The position numbers and the translations under genes are program-made. Below are positions 1-9,373 of a stretch of DNA of 64,000 bases, piece after piece (positions within the stretch are counted from its first letter, which is position 1; every line of letters begins with the position of its first letter). The stretch is from positions 1-64,000 of the forward strand of contig JAEXFN010000041.1 in the NCBI GenBank assembly GCA_023400055.1, read 5' to 3'. The notes under the pieces were generated by a model that was not told where the DNA came from, did no database searches, and was given only the letters and a program-made list of their open reading frames with translations. Source of the DNA: Bacillota bacterium (GTDB lineage Bacteria > Bacillota > UBA4882 > UBA8346).

Positions 1-799
<799 letters not shown>

Positions 800-1349
800 G
801 TTAAACAGGATTGGCGCCATGGATATGAAAGATGAAAAAAAGCGGTTAACTCATATTGACAATATATATGTTGTAATAAGTTTTATACCTTCAAGATCAT
901 TGCAACCTGGATAAGACTTCCGGGTTATCAATCCCAGCCCGGATAGTCTGCAATTTTTACGATGAAGCGAATTTCCCTCCCATTAATTGCTCCATACCTA
1001 CGCCCGGGCAGACCGGGCCCATCCGGGACAAGCGCATTGCATTCCGGCGCCGAAGAGTCAGTCATTATTGTCCGACCATTCATTTGATTTTTCTCCAATG
1101 AGGACATATAAGTTGAATTAAATTTCTAATAATTAATCATCATGTCTCTAAAACCGGCCATGATGGAAAAATTAAGAAATTTATTTTCTCCTATATAGTA
1201 AACAGATAGCCAAAATTAACGATTCGAGCGAGAGAATTTCAAATCGCTCGCAAAACTTCGCAATCCGGCATATTATCCGGGTTAATCACTATATCGGATG
1301 GCGAAGAGCGGATGATGGTAATTTGAAATTTCCGGATTTGGAGGCAATA
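800..1349. other. Intergenic region without recognisable gene
   Basis: About 550 bases with no convincing reading frame or RNA gene. It is more AT-rich than its surroundings. A TTGACA hexamer occurs at 856-861 but has no good -10 partner at normal spacing. I see nothing else that can be supported. Confidence 0.5.
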
Positions 1350-1637
1350 ATGAAAATAAAAGGAATAAAATTCTTATTTTATCTGCTATCGATAATGGGA
1401 TGCATTTTAATGATCGGAGCGCTTATCATCGGATTCAAACTGGACATATTCGGGACAGCTTCGCATGTCGCAAACTACAAAATATATCTTTTTTGCAGTT
1501 ATATCGTAATGATTGTCATATATATCGTTTTTTACATAAAATTCACTTTGAAATACGATAATATCCTAATGGCGCAACAAAAGGAGGCAGGTGGAAAGAA
1601 GAAGGAGCAGGAACGGCCCCGCGGCCAGCGGAGTTGA
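1350..1637 (+). CDS. Small two-helix membrane protein, unknown function
   Basis: I do not recognise this 95-residue protein. It has two hydrophobic segments (roughly residues 5-30 and 42-62) separated by a short polar stretch, and a strongly basic, polar C-terminal tail rich in Lys, Glu and Arg that is probably cytoplasmic. An upstream TTG at 1323 would extend the frame, but a GGAGG Shine-Dalgarno at 1340-1344 places the start at the ATG of 1350. It stands alone: the malic enzyme fragment ends 550 bases upstream and a strong terminator follows 36 bases after the stop. It is AT-rich compared with most neighbours, which may indicate recent acquisition. No function can be assigned from sequence. 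Confidence 0.6.
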   Translation: MKIKGIKFLFYLLSIMGCILMIGALIIGFKLDIFGTASHVANYKIYLFCSYIVMIVIYIVFYIKFTLKYDNILMAQQKEAGGKKKEQERPRGQRS

Positions 1638-1673
1638 AACCGTCAAGAAGCGAAATCTTTTTAAGAATTGATA

Positions 1674-1698
1674 AACCAGCCAAACGGCTGGTTTTTTT
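1674..1698 (+). terminator. Rho-independent terminator
   Basis: An 8-bp stem (AACCAGCC/GGCTGGTT) with an AAAC loop is followed directly by a T-rich tract. It ends the transcript of the small membrane protein gene. Confidence 0.85.
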
Positions 1699-1804
1699 AT
1701 TTTCGCCAATTTCGCGAATTTTTCCGGTCCGGGGCGGCAGCGCTGTGGCGCACCGAAGAAGTTTTCGCGATCGCGGCGAGGAACAGCCGTTGCCCACGGT
1801 ATTA

Positions 1805-1873
1805 GAGTAATGCGAGATCAGTACTCGCGCATTATTGCAATAACAATACAAAAGAAAAAAAAGACGTTATAGT
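1805..1873 (+). promoter_or_regulatory. Operator-promoter element, copy 1
   Basis: The block contains an inverted repeat GAGTA-N12-TACTC (1805-1826), a conserved TAACAATACAAA stretch and a -10-like TATAGT at 1868-1873, with no good -35. The same arrangement recurs at 4885-4954, with operator-to-hexamer distances within one base (41 and 42). Copy 1 precedes the two-component system and copy 2 precedes the ABC/dehydrogenase operon. In both, the inverted repeat centres about 65 bases before the expected start, a position typical of an activator. Binding by the adjacent NarL-type response regulator is an inference. Confidence 0.55.
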
Positions 1874-2064
1874 TTAAGGGGATTATCTCATTGAAACGCG
1901 CGGCGATAAGTCGCGGCGTGGCAATGGCTTTCCCGGCCGCATCCCCCGCGACGGTCATTTATTCCTTTCAAGCAGGAATTTCCATTCCGGCGGCCAATTA
2001 TTTGAAGTGGTTTTATCATCATCCGCTTGGGTTAAATGCGGCAATTATCGATCCGGTCGAATCG

Positions 2065-2097
2065 AATCAAGCTTGATTGGACTTCATCGGATGAAGT
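2065..2097. repeat. Two adjacent small palindromes
   Basis: AATCAAGCTTGATT at 2065-2078 is a perfect palindrome. It is followed by ACTTCATC-GG-ATGAAGT at 2081-2097, another inverted repeat. They lie in the long leader between the promoter element near 1870 and the histidine kinase gene. No T-tract follows, so they do not look like terminators. Confidence 0.5.
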
Positions 2098-2321
2098 TTC
2101 GAAAAATCATGGCCGCTCGCGTCGATCCGTTCGCTTGATGTCACCGTTCCGTCGGGAATGAGGATGGAGTGAGCGGAGATGGCAGGCGGGGAAGCTTCCC
2201 GGCGGCCCGGGGCAACTGGTACGGGAGCCGCTTCGGCAGGGATACGGCCTGAATGAGCAGGGAAGGCGGCTGGTCCGGTTTCCCCGTGCTCCGGTCCAGT
2301 TCCCTTAAAGCCTGGGGAAAC

Positions 2322-2551
2322 GGGGATACGCCTTGGGCAAGTAGGGATAGTCCTTGGGGAAGCAGGAATGAGACGATCCCTTACACGGACGCGGGGATCC
2401 GCTGTAAGGATCGAGGCATCCCTGACAAGGATGGAGTGATACCTAACACGGACGGGGACATTCCTGACACGGACGCGCGGATCCTTTGAGAGGATCATGC
2501 CATCCCTAACAAGGACGGCGGCATCCCTTACAGGACCAAAGGCCATCCCCG
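2322..2551. repeat. Degenerate 21-bp tandem array, array 1
   Basis: A GGAY-N-(C)ATCCCTWACA-type unit repeats, with GGA starts at 2387, 2408, 2429, 2450, 2471, 2492 and 2513. That is six consecutive steps of exactly 21 bases, flanked by more degenerate units spaced 20-21. Units differ at many positions but alternate between recognisable variants (CACGGACG, CAAGGATG). Reading frames stay open through it on both strands only because 21 is a multiple of three; none shows a protein signature. It lies in the presumed leader of the histidine kinase gene. Confidence 0.8.
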
Positions 2552-2788
2552 CTATAGCGGCGCAGATCCGGAGCGGACCAACTAAAATCCGAATCGGGAT
2601 TGACAAGTTTACTTCATCTTATATACGCCTCCATCCAATGGCCCGATGGGAAGCGCCTGATTTGCGAAAAAACGGTGGAGCGTTCGTTGTGCCCGCAAAT
2701 TATCCGCCGCGCCCGATTGGATGAATGTCGTCGCACAGCACACCACGCAGATTACTTCATGGAATCCTGGCAGAAAGTAGGCCTGGCG

Positions 2789-4033
2789 ATGCCAAAGCGG
2801 GTTATCCGGATTCTGATGTTAGTTTTCGCCATTGCCGCACACGCGGTAGCATTTCTTCAGTTTCAGCGGCAAATCGCGACGTTGACCCTGCCGCCCGAGT
2901 TCGGGGGCCAGATCGCTTTTTTGCTGCTGTTATCCTTATTGCTCGCCTTGGTTTTACCCTTCTCCCGCAACGCCAACTTGGTCTGGTTGATCCTGCTTAT
3001 CCGCGGCGGCATCCTGCTCTTGGTCAACCTGCCGTTCGGCGGTTATCTGGAGAGCGAGACGCTCCTCTTGGCTACGCTGATCATCGAAGCGCATTACTAT
3101 ACCCCTTTAAAGGCGGGCCTCGTTTACGCCATCGTTTTAATCATCCTCTCTATTTACTGCCGTTTGCACCCGGTCAAAGCGTGGGGAGTGTATATGCCCG
3201 GCGTCGCCTGGCGGGACTTATGGCTCTATGCGCTGTATGCCGCGTTTATTACCGCGTTTAGTTTCGTCTTCTGTTTTCAGCTTAACAACCAGGTGTCGCT
3301 GGAGGAACTCAGCCGGCGGCTGGACGAGGCCACTTCGCAGCTGGCGCAGGCCAACGGTCAGCTGATCGAGTATGCCGGTATCGTGGAGCAAGAGGCGATT
3401 CAGAACGAGCGGAAACGTTTCGCCCGGGAGATTCATGACGCGCTCGCCTATACCTTGTCCAACCTGGCCATGATGACCGAGGCCGCCAAGGACCTATCCA
3501 CCGGCGACCGGACCGTGTTTCTGGACCATCTGACCCAAATGCATAATCTGGCCAAGATGGGCGCGGTGGAAGTGCGGCGGGCGATTCAAGCGCTGCGGCC
3601 GGTCCAGTTGAGTGAGGAGCGGGGCCTGGCGGCGGTCTGCCGGTTGGTCCAGGCCTTTAATAAAGCGACCCAGATCGATGTCCAGCTCAATTTGGGGAAT
3701 GTGCCGCTCTTCCTGGGCGCGGAAGCCGATCTGGCGGTATACCGCCTGGTTCAGGAAGGCATGACCAATGCCCTGCGCCACGGCAAGGCAACGGCCATTC
3801 TGATTTCTTTCTCCGCCTTGCGGGACGGCGTGTGCATCTTAATCAAGGACAACGGGGTCGGCAGTCACAATCTCAAGCCGGGCTACGGCCTGACTGGCAT
3901 GCGGGAGCGCATCGCCCGCCTGGGTGGACAGCTGACTGTGGCCAACGGCCAGGAGGGCGGTTTTGTGCTTTCGGTTTGGATACCGGTAAAGGAGGACGCT
4001 CATGAGCCAAATCAAAGTGCTTTTGGTGGATGA
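2789..4033 (+). CDS. Sensor histidine kinase, NarL/DegS type (HisKA_3)
   Basis: This membrane sensor kinase autophosphorylates on His and passes phosphate to the response regulator encoded next. The N-terminal part has about six hydrophobic segments (residues 1-165) with no large extracellular loop, so the signal is probably sensed in or at the membrane. A coiled-coil linker (about 170-205) precedes the HisKA_3 dimerisation box RFAREIHDALAYTLSNL, with the phosphorylated His at about residue 216. The HATPase domain has DNGVGS and GLTGMRERI motifs. The start is uncertain: ATG at 2789 has a modest AAGTAGG upstream, while the in-frame ATG at 2759 has no Shine-Dalgarno. The 3' end overlaps the response regulator gene by 32 bases, indicating translational coupling. 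Confidence 0.9.
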   Translation: MPKRVIRILMLVFAIAAHAVAFLQFQRQIATLTLPPEFGGQIAFLLLLSLLLALVLPFSRNANLVWLILLIRGGILLLVNLPFGGYLESETLLLATLIIEAHYYTPLKAGLVYAIVLIILSIYCRLHPVKAWGVYMPGVAWRDLWLYALYAAFITAFSFVFCFQLNNQVSLEELSRRLDEATSQLAQANGQLIEYAGIVEQEAIQNERKRFAREIHDALAYTLSNLAMMTEAAKDLSTGDRTVFLDHLTQMHNLAKMGAVEVRRAIQALRPVQLSEERGLAAVCRLVQAFNKATQIDVQLNLGNVPLFLGAEADLAVYRLVQEGMTNALRHGKATAILISFSALRDGVCILIKDNGVGSHNLKPGYGLTGMRERIARLGGQLTVANGQEGGFVLSVWIPVKEDAHEPNQSAFGG

Positions 4034-4673
4034 TCAGACGCTTTTTGTGGAGAGTCTGCGGACGGTCCTGAAATCGCGGGCCGAGGACGTGGAGGTGGTA
4101 GGGGTGGCCGCCGACGGGCGGGAAGCCATCGAGCTGGTCGCCAGGGAAGCCCCGGATATCGTGTTAATGGATATCCGCATGGCCAACATGAACGGGGTGG
4201 AAAGCACCCGGATCATCAAAGAAAAATATCCGCTCACCCGGGTCCTGATGTTGACCACGGTCGACGAGGACGAGTACATCGTGGAAGCGCTGCGCCTCGG
4301 GGCCGCGGGCTATCTGCTGAAGGACATTTCCGCCTCCGAGTTGATCGCGGCGCTGCGGGCGGTGTTCGAAGGCGGAGTGATGATCTCGCCGAAGATGGTG
4401 GCCAAACTGGTCGAGAATCATTTCAACCCGATGCCGCCCCGCAACTTCGCCCCGCCGTGGCTCAGCGAACTCAGCGGCCGGGAGCGGCAGATCCTCAGCC
4501 TGATGATCCAGGGCCTGGAGAATAAGGACATCGCCAAACAGTTGTACCTTGGCGAGCAAACCATTCGCAATTATGCCAGCCTGATCTATAGCAAAATGGG
4601 GGTCAGCGACCGCATTCAGGCGATTCGGATCGCGCTTGAGGCCGGTTTCGACAAGGATCAGCAAGTCATCTGA
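4002..4673 (+). CDS. Response regulator, NarL/LuxR family
   Basis: This 223-residue DNA-binding response regulator is the partner of the upstream kinase. The receiver domain (1-120) has the acidic pair DD at 10-11, the phospho-acceptor Asp57 in VLMDIRM, and the conserved Lys in YLLKD. A LuxR-type HTH (about 155-215) includes LSGRERQILSLMIQGLENKDIA followed by the recognition-helix region. The start ATG at 4002 has an AAGGAGG site and lies inside the kinase gene. A plausible target is the GAGTA-N12-TACTC inverted repeat found before this system and before the following ABC operon, but this is inferred from position only. Confidence 0.93.
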   Translation: MSQIKVLLVDDQTLFVESLRTVLKSRAEDVEVVGVAADGREAIELVAREAPDIVLMDIRMANMNGVESTRIIKEKYPLTRVLMLTTVDEDEYIVEALRLGAAGYLLKDISASELIAALRAVFEGGVMISPKMVAKLVENHFNPMPPRNFAPPWLSELSGRERQILSLMIQGLENKDIAKQLYLGEQTIRNYASLIYSKMGVSDRIQAIRIALEAGFDKDQQVI

Positions 4674-4743
4674 AATGCGGGCCGGCGGGATAAGCCGGCG
4701 CCTGATTCGCGATTCCGGACCGGTCCATCCTGAAGCTTTTGGG

Positions 4744-4803
4744 AACTCCTCTTGGCATTTTGGTGAGTAACTTTCTCGACCAAACGTGCAGAGGGGTTTT
4801 TTA
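4744..4803 (+). terminator. Terminator-like two-stem structure
   Basis: AACTCCTCT (4744-4752) can pair with AGAGGGGTT (4790-4798), enclosing a smaller TTGGT/ACCAA hairpin. T residues follow to 4803. It lies 70 bases after the response regulator stop and probably ends that transcript. Confidence 0.6.
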
Positions 4804-4884
4804 TTTTCCGTCCGATGCCGTCCAGATAAGTCCGGGAACGGTTTGCCGGCGAGGCGGGTATTCTCATCGGGCGTCAGAGTATTG

Positions 4885-4954
4885 GAGTAATGCAAAATGA
4901 GTACTCCGAAAGGTACTCCAATAACAATACAAACTCAAAGGATGATGTTATATT
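4885..4954 (+). promoter_or_regulatory. Operator-promoter element, copy 2
   Basis: This matches the element at 1805-1873: the GAGTA-N12-TACTC inverted repeat at 4885-4906, the TAACAATACAAA stretch, and TATATT at 4949-4954. Here the operator is elaborated: TATTGGAGTA at 4880-4889 is mirrored by TACTCCAATA about 24 bases on, giving overlapping palindromes. It is the best candidate for the promoter of the ABC/dehydrogenase operon that starts at 5250. A 295-base leader without other recognisable structure follows. Confidence 0.55.
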
Positions 4955-5249
4955 GAAATCAAAATTGCAACCAAATCGCTAAAAGCCATGGATGAAATCT
5001 TTTACACCCGAAGCATCTTTGGGCAAATCAATGGTGTTGCAACCGAGATTCAACTCCTTAAAACGCTATCCGAACCCTGCCTGCATTTCCGAATCCGGAT
5101 CCCGACCCGCTCCGTTACGTTGCAGTTTGCGAGGAATGCAAGCAAATAAACGATTAAATCCTACAACGCTAGGATTGATGAAGGGGGTATCGGCAGCAAG
5201 AAAAGTCCATCGGGAACAAATAAAAAAATAAAAAAAGGGAGAGGTATTC

Positions 5250-6593
5250 ATGAAGAAAACTGGTTTATGTCTGTTGGTTTTGCTCCTGGCTTTCGTGGCC
5301 ATGATGTCGATCGGCAATGCCGCCGCCCCTAAGGTGACGTTGACGATCGCCACCGTGAACAATCCGGACATGATTATCATGGCCAAAATGGCTCCCCAGT
5401 TTACCGAGAAGACCGGCATCGGTTTGAAATTCGTCACCCTGCCGGAGAATGAATTGCGCCAGAAAGTCACCGAGGACGTCGGCTTGGGCGCCGGCCAATA
5501 CGATATCGTGACCATCGGCACCTATGATACGCCGTTTTGGGGCGCCAACAAATGGGTGGACTCCTTGGAGCCGTATTTCGCCAAGATGTCCGATGCCGAT
5601 CAGAAATCCTACGATCGCAATGATTTAATCAAACCGATCCGCAGCGCCCTATCGTACAAAGGCGCCCAATACGCTCTGCCGTTTTACGGGGAAAGCAGCA
5701 TGCTGTTCTACCGCACCGACCTGTTCAAGGCGGCCAAGCTGAAAATGCCGGAACAACCGACCTGGGATCAGGTTTACGCGTTTGCCAAGAAATTGAATAA
5801 TCCGGCCAAGGGCATCTATGGCATCGCCTTGCGCGGCCTTCCCGGCTGGGGCGAGAATATGGCGGTCTTTGGAACGGTGATCAATACGTTTGGCGGCAGA
5901 TGGTTCGACATGAAGTGGCAAGCCCAGTTCAATACGCCGGAAATGCGCAGCGCTTTTGAGTTTTATAAGAAGATCGTCACCGAGGCCGGCGAGCCGGGAG
6001 CGACCACCGCCGGTTATACCGAATGCCTGGCGCTCTTCCAGAACGCCAAGGCCGCCATGTGGTATGACGCTACGGTTTCCGCCGGAACGCTGATGGGCAA
6101 AGATTCCAAAGTGGTCGGCAAAACCGGCTATGCGTTGGCGCCTATCGTCAAAAAATCCAATGCCGGCTGGCTGTGGGCCTGGTCTTTGGCCATGGAATCT
6201 TCTTCTAAGAATAAGGATGCGGCTTTCAAGTTCCTGACCTGGGCTACCAGCAAAGAGTACATTAATCTGGTCGGCGAGAGCATCGGTTGGGCGCAAGTGC
6301 CGCCGGGAACCCGCGAATCCACTTATAGCAATCCGAAATACCTCAAAGCCGCTCCGTTCGCCAAACGGACCATCGCAGCCATCAAGAATGCCAATTACGA
6401 TCATCCGACCGTCCAGGATGTGCCGTATGTCGGCGTCCAGTATGTTTCCATTCCCGAATTCCAAAACCTGGGCGATCAGGTCGCTCAGCAACTGGCCGCT
6501 TACTTATCCGGCAAGCAGGACATCGACGCTACCTTGAAACAGTGCCAAGACGTTTCCAATAACGTCGCCAAAGAAGGCGGCTATCAGAAATAA
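5250..6593 (+). CDS. ABC sugar transporter, solute-binding protein (family 1)
   Basis: This 447-residue extracytoplasmic binding protein captures a sugar or polyol and delivers it to the permeases encoded next. Residues 1-25 form a Sec signal peptide (basic start, hydrophobic core, cleavage near NAAA) without a lipobox cysteine. A freely periplasmic binding protein points to a diderm cell. The mature part resembles MalE/UgpB/SmoE-type proteins, with LPFYGESSMLFYRTDLF and aromatic-rich pocket segments. The start ATG has a GGGAGAGG site. It is the first gene of an operon that continues through dehydrogenases and a kinase, and a strong stem-loop follows it. No ATP-binding subunit is in the window, so a shared MsmX/UgpC-type ATPase is likely. 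Confidence 0.92.
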   Translation: MKKTGLCLLVLLLAFVAMMSIGNAAAPKVTLTIATVNNPDMIIMAKMAPQFTEKTGIGLKFVTLPENELRQKVTEDVGLGAGQYDIVTIGTYDTPFWGANKWVDSLEPYFAKMSDADQKSYDRNDLIKPIRSALSYKGAQYALPFYGESSMLFYRTDLFKAAKLKMPEQPTWDQVYAFAKKLNNPAKGIYGIALRGLPGWGENMAVFGTVINTFGGRWFDMKWQAQFNTPEMRSAFEFYKKIVTEAGEPGATTAGYTECLALFQNAKAAMWYDATVSAGTLMGKDSKVVGKTGYALAPIVKKSNAGWLWAWSLAMESSSKNKDAAFKFLTWATSKEYINLVGESIGWAQVPPGTRESTYSNPKYLKAAPFAKRTIAAIKNANYDHPTVQDVPYVGVQYVSIPEFQNLGDQVAQQLAAYLSGKQDIDATLKQCQDVSNNVAKEGGYQK

Positions 6594-6607
6594 CGATTAC
6601 CGGGTTC

Positions 6608-6638
6608 GGGCATTGAGGGGGTATCCCCCTCAATGCCC
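6608..6638 (+). promoter_or_regulatory. Perfect 14-bp stem-loop between binding protein and permease genes
   Basis: GGGCATTGAGGGGG (6608-6621), loop TAT, and its exact complement (6625-6638) form a very stable hairpin without a T-tract. Such structures after binding-protein genes often stabilise the upstream mRNA or partly terminate, so that binding protein exceeds permease. That role is inferred. Confidence 0.8.
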
Positions 6639-6705
6639 CCTGATCCGGGCTTTCATTGGGCGAACCGTTAAAAGAACGGGTAGTAAATCGACAAAGGTGA
6701 TGAAA

Positions 6706-7599
6706 ATGCCGCAAGAAATGGCGCAAAAAAAGCCGTCCCATCGGGTGAATCTACTGGTTTTGCCCGCATTAATCGTGGTGCTGATTATTACGCAGATCCC
6801 TTTTGTACTGACCCTGGGGTTATCCTTTTTAAAATGGATTGTGGTTAGGCCGGATTTGGGGATCCGATACATCGGTTTCGATAATTATCTGAAGATCTTT
6901 ATGGACAACACTTTTTATACCGTGATTTTAAACACCTTCATCATCACGGTGAGTTCAATATTGTTCTGCACCGTATTGGGAATCATGCTCTCCCTCCTGT
7001 TGGACCGGAAAATTCCCGGGATCAACATCGTGCGAACTTTGATGATCGCGCCATTTTTTGTGATGGACGCCGTCGCCGGCATCATTTGGAAAACACTGAT
7101 GCTCCATCCTTCATTCGGCGTTAATTTATACATTGCCAATCTATTGCACATCCGGCCGGTGGATTTTTTAGGCGCTTTTTCGATGCTGACCGTCATCATT
7201 TTGATCGTCTGGCAATGGACGCCGTTTTTCATCCTGATTATCCTGGCCGGGCTGCAAAGCATCCCGGAAGAGATCATCGAAAGTTCCAAAATCGACGGCG
7301 CTAACGGGTTTCAAACCTTGATCCATATCAAGCTGCCTTCGATCAGCAACCATATTGAAGTCGCGGTCATGTTGGGCGTAATCTTCATCCTGAAGGTCTT
7401 CGGCGTCATTTATGTGACGACCTCCGGCGGACCGGGATTTACTTCGACCAATTTGCCATATTACGTCTACAAAGTCGGGTTTTTCGGCTGGGACATTGGC
7501 AAAGCCGCTGCCATCGCGACGGTCATGGTGGTATTGACCCTATTCCTGCTCTTAGGACTATTCCGGTTTATGCGAAGACATTCGTTTGCAACGAGGTGA
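6706..7599 (+). CDS. ABC sugar transporter permease (MalF/UgpA-like)
   Basis: This 297-residue inner-membrane subunit forms half of the import channel. It has six predicted membrane segments and the EAA loop EEIIESSKIDGANGFQTLI about 100 residues from the C-terminus, which contacts the ATPase. ATG at 6706 is chosen because AAAGGTGA lies at a suitable distance; ATG at 6700 is also in frame and nearly equivalent. Starts further upstream would run through the stem-loop at 6608-6638 and are unlikely. It is followed six bases later by the second permease. Confidence 0.9.
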   Translation: MPQEMAQKKPSHRVNLLVLPALIVVLIITQIPFVLTLGLSFLKWIVVRPDLGIRYIGFDNYLKIFMDNTFYTVILNTFIITVSSILFCTVLGIMLSLLLDRKIPGINIVRTLMIAPFFVMDAVAGIIWKTLMLHPSFGVNLYIANLLHIRPVDFLGAFSMLTVIILIVWQWTPFFILIILAGLQSIPEEIIESSKIDGANGFQTLIHIKLPSISNHIEVAVMLGVIFILKVFGVIYVTTSGGPGFTSTNLPYYVYKVGFFGWDIGKAAAIATVMVVLTLFLLLGLFRFMRRHSFATR

Positions 7600-7605
7600 T
7601 AAGCG

Positions 7606-8442
7606 ATGAAAGACAAAGCGGCTGCCCATTGGAGGGGAAAAAGGGAAAACATCGGGGTCATTCTGTTGGTTTATTGTCTGAGCCTGCTGTTTTTCTTCCC
7701 GATTTTATACATGTTTTTGACCAGTTTAAAGTCGGAGGCGCAAGCCATCCAGATCTCGTTTCTTTTCAAACCCACCCTGGAAAGTTTTAAAACCGTATTG
7801 AACAAAGACATCGCCCAATATTTGGGCAATTCGGTCTTCATTACCCTGGCGGTGACGCTGCTGTCCTTGCTGTTCGGCATTCCGGCCACTTACGGCCTGG
7901 TCTTCGGGACGTTAAAGAATCCCGACACTCGCTATTTCCAGTTTGTTTCCGCCAATTTGCTGCCGCCGGTCGGGGTAATCTTTCCCTGGTTTATCATTTT
8001 TCGATTCTTGCACCTGCTCGACACCAGGCTGGGACTGATCATCATTTATACCGGAGTCAACATCCCGATGGTGATTTGGATCGTGACTTCGTTTTTCAAG
8101 GATGTTCCCCAAGAAATCGTCGAAGCGGCCGAAATCGATGGCTGTTCCAAATTTTACGGGTTCTTTAAGGTGATTCTGCCATTGACCCGGACCGGAATCA
8201 TTTCCGCCGCTTTGTTGGTCATTATCTTTGTCTGGAATGAGTTCTTTTTCGCCGTCAACCTCACTTACGTGAAGGCCGGCACCATCCCGGTGTATATGGC
8301 GCGCTTCATGACCCAGGAAGGGCTCTTCTGGGCCAAACTCTCTGCCATCTCGTCCATTTGTGTATTGCCGCCCCTCATCCTGGGCTGGATCACCCAGAAG
8401 TCGATGATCAAGGGGCTCACCATGGGGGCCGTCAAAGGGTAA
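7606..8442 (+). CDS. ABC sugar transporter permease (MalG/UgpE-like)
   Basis: This is the second channel subunit, 278 residues with six membrane segments. The EAA motif reads PQEIVEAAEIDGCSKFYGF and the C-terminus is the family-typical KGLTMGAVKG. The start ATG follows GAGGTGATAAGC and sits six bases after the preceding stop, so the two permeases are translated together. Binding protein, two permeases and no ATPase form the usual CUT1 arrangement in Bacillota. Confidence 0.92.
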   Translation: MKDKAAAHWRGKRENIGVILLVYCLSLLFFFPILYMFLTSLKSEAQAIQISFLFKPTLESFKTVLNKDIAQYLGNSVFITLAVTLLSLLFGIPATYGLVFGTLKNPDTRYFQFVSANLLPPVGVIFPWFIIFRFLHLLDTRLGLIIIYTGVNIPMVIWIVTSFFKDVPQEIVEAAEIDGCSKFYGFFKVILPLTRTGIISAALLVIIFVWNEFFFAVNLTYVKAGTIPVYMARFMTQEGLFWAKLSAISSICVLPPLILGWITQKSMIKGLTMGAVKG

Positions 8443-8538
8443 AAGCAAGGTTTCAGATCCGGGCCCAAAAATAGGTTGCAAATTACTGCGGGCGGACTTA
8501 ATGCAATATATATAGCATATAAAAAAGGAGCGATACAA

Positions 8539-9303
8539 ATGAGTATTTTGGATCAATTCAAGCTTACCGGTAAAAAAGCTTTGGTGACCGGCGGAGCCAG
8601 AGGCATCGGCAAGAGCGTCGCCACGGCTCTGGCGGAGGCGGGCGCCGACGTTGCCCTGGTGGATTTGAATATTGAAACCGCGGAAAAAAGCGCGGCTGAA
8701 TTGCGCCAATTGGGTGTAAAATCGATTGCCGTCAAGACCGACGTCACCAACCCCAAAGAGGTTGAGGCGATGATCGATGCTATCCTAAGCGCTTTCGGCA
8801 CCATCGATATTGCTTTTAACAACGCCGGAATTTGCATCAATGAACCCGCCGCAACGATGACGTTTGAGGCGTGGAAAAAAGTGATCGATATCAATTTGAC
8901 CGGGATATTCCTGACCGCTCAGGCCGCTGGAAGAGTAATGATCAAGAATAAGAAAGGCACGATCATCAATACCGCTTCCATGTCCGGGCATATCGTCAAT
9001 GAGCCGCAACCGCAATGCGCCTATAACGCTTCCAAAGCCGGAGTCATTCTATTGACCAAATCCCTGGCGGCCGAATGGGCTGAGCACAATGTGAGAGTCA
9101 ATTCGATCAGCCCGGGTTACATCGGCACCGAAATGACATTGTCGGCCAAACAATGGATTCCGGGTTGGGTCGAGCGAACCCCGCAGAAGAGGATGGGCAA
9201 TCCGGAGGAACTGCAAGGAGCGGTGCTATATCTGGCCAGCGACGCGTCCACCTTTACCACTGGCACCGATTTGGTGGTGGACGGCGGCTTTACTTGCTGG
9301 TGA
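8539..9303 (+). CDS. Short-chain dehydrogenase/reductase
   Basis: This 254-residue classical SDR oxidises or reduces a hydroxyl with NAD(P). It shows the cofactor motif TGGARGIG near residue 15, NNAG near 90, and the catalytic Ser and YNASK tetrad motif. An Asp-rich segment (VALVDLN) after the second beta strand suggests NAD preference. ATG at 8539 has an AAGGAG site; an earlier in-frame start at 8476 lacks one. It follows the ABC genes by 96 bases and precedes two zinc dehydrogenases, so it probably acts on the imported polyol or sugar acid. The exact substrate cannot be read from sequence. Confidence 0.9.
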   Translation: MSILDQFKLTGKKALVTGGARGIGKSVATALAEAGADVALVDLNIETAEKSAAELRQLGVKSIAVKTDVTNPKEVEAMIDAILSAFGTIDIAFNNAGICINEPAATMTFEAWKKVIDINLTGIFLTAQAAGRVMIKNKKGTIINTASMSGHIVNEPQPQCAYNASKAGVILLTKSLAAEWAEHNVRVNSISPGYIGTEMTLSAKQWIPGWVERTPQKRMGNPEELQGAVLYLASDASTFTTGTDLVVDGGFTCW

Positions 9304-9373
9304 AGAAAGAATGCCGATTCATAATTTTTCCCTTTTCATTCGGTAAGATTTAATGATGAGAGAAGGTCTGTCG

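Noticed and set aside
800..1349. Promoter at the TTGACA hexamer near 856
   Set aside because: No acceptable -10 hexamer is present at 15-19 bases, and no gene follows for nearly 500 bases.
1891..2076. 61-codon frame starting with TTG after the promoter element
   Set aside because: It has a doubtful ribosome site, no recognisable domain, and lies in a region of palindromes and repeats; it is more likely untranslated leader.
2067..2606. Minus-strand frame of 179 codons rich in VRVRD repeats
   Set aside because: It is the 21-bp array read in an open frame. A period divisible by three keeps frames open without selection, and no ribosome site or domain supports it.
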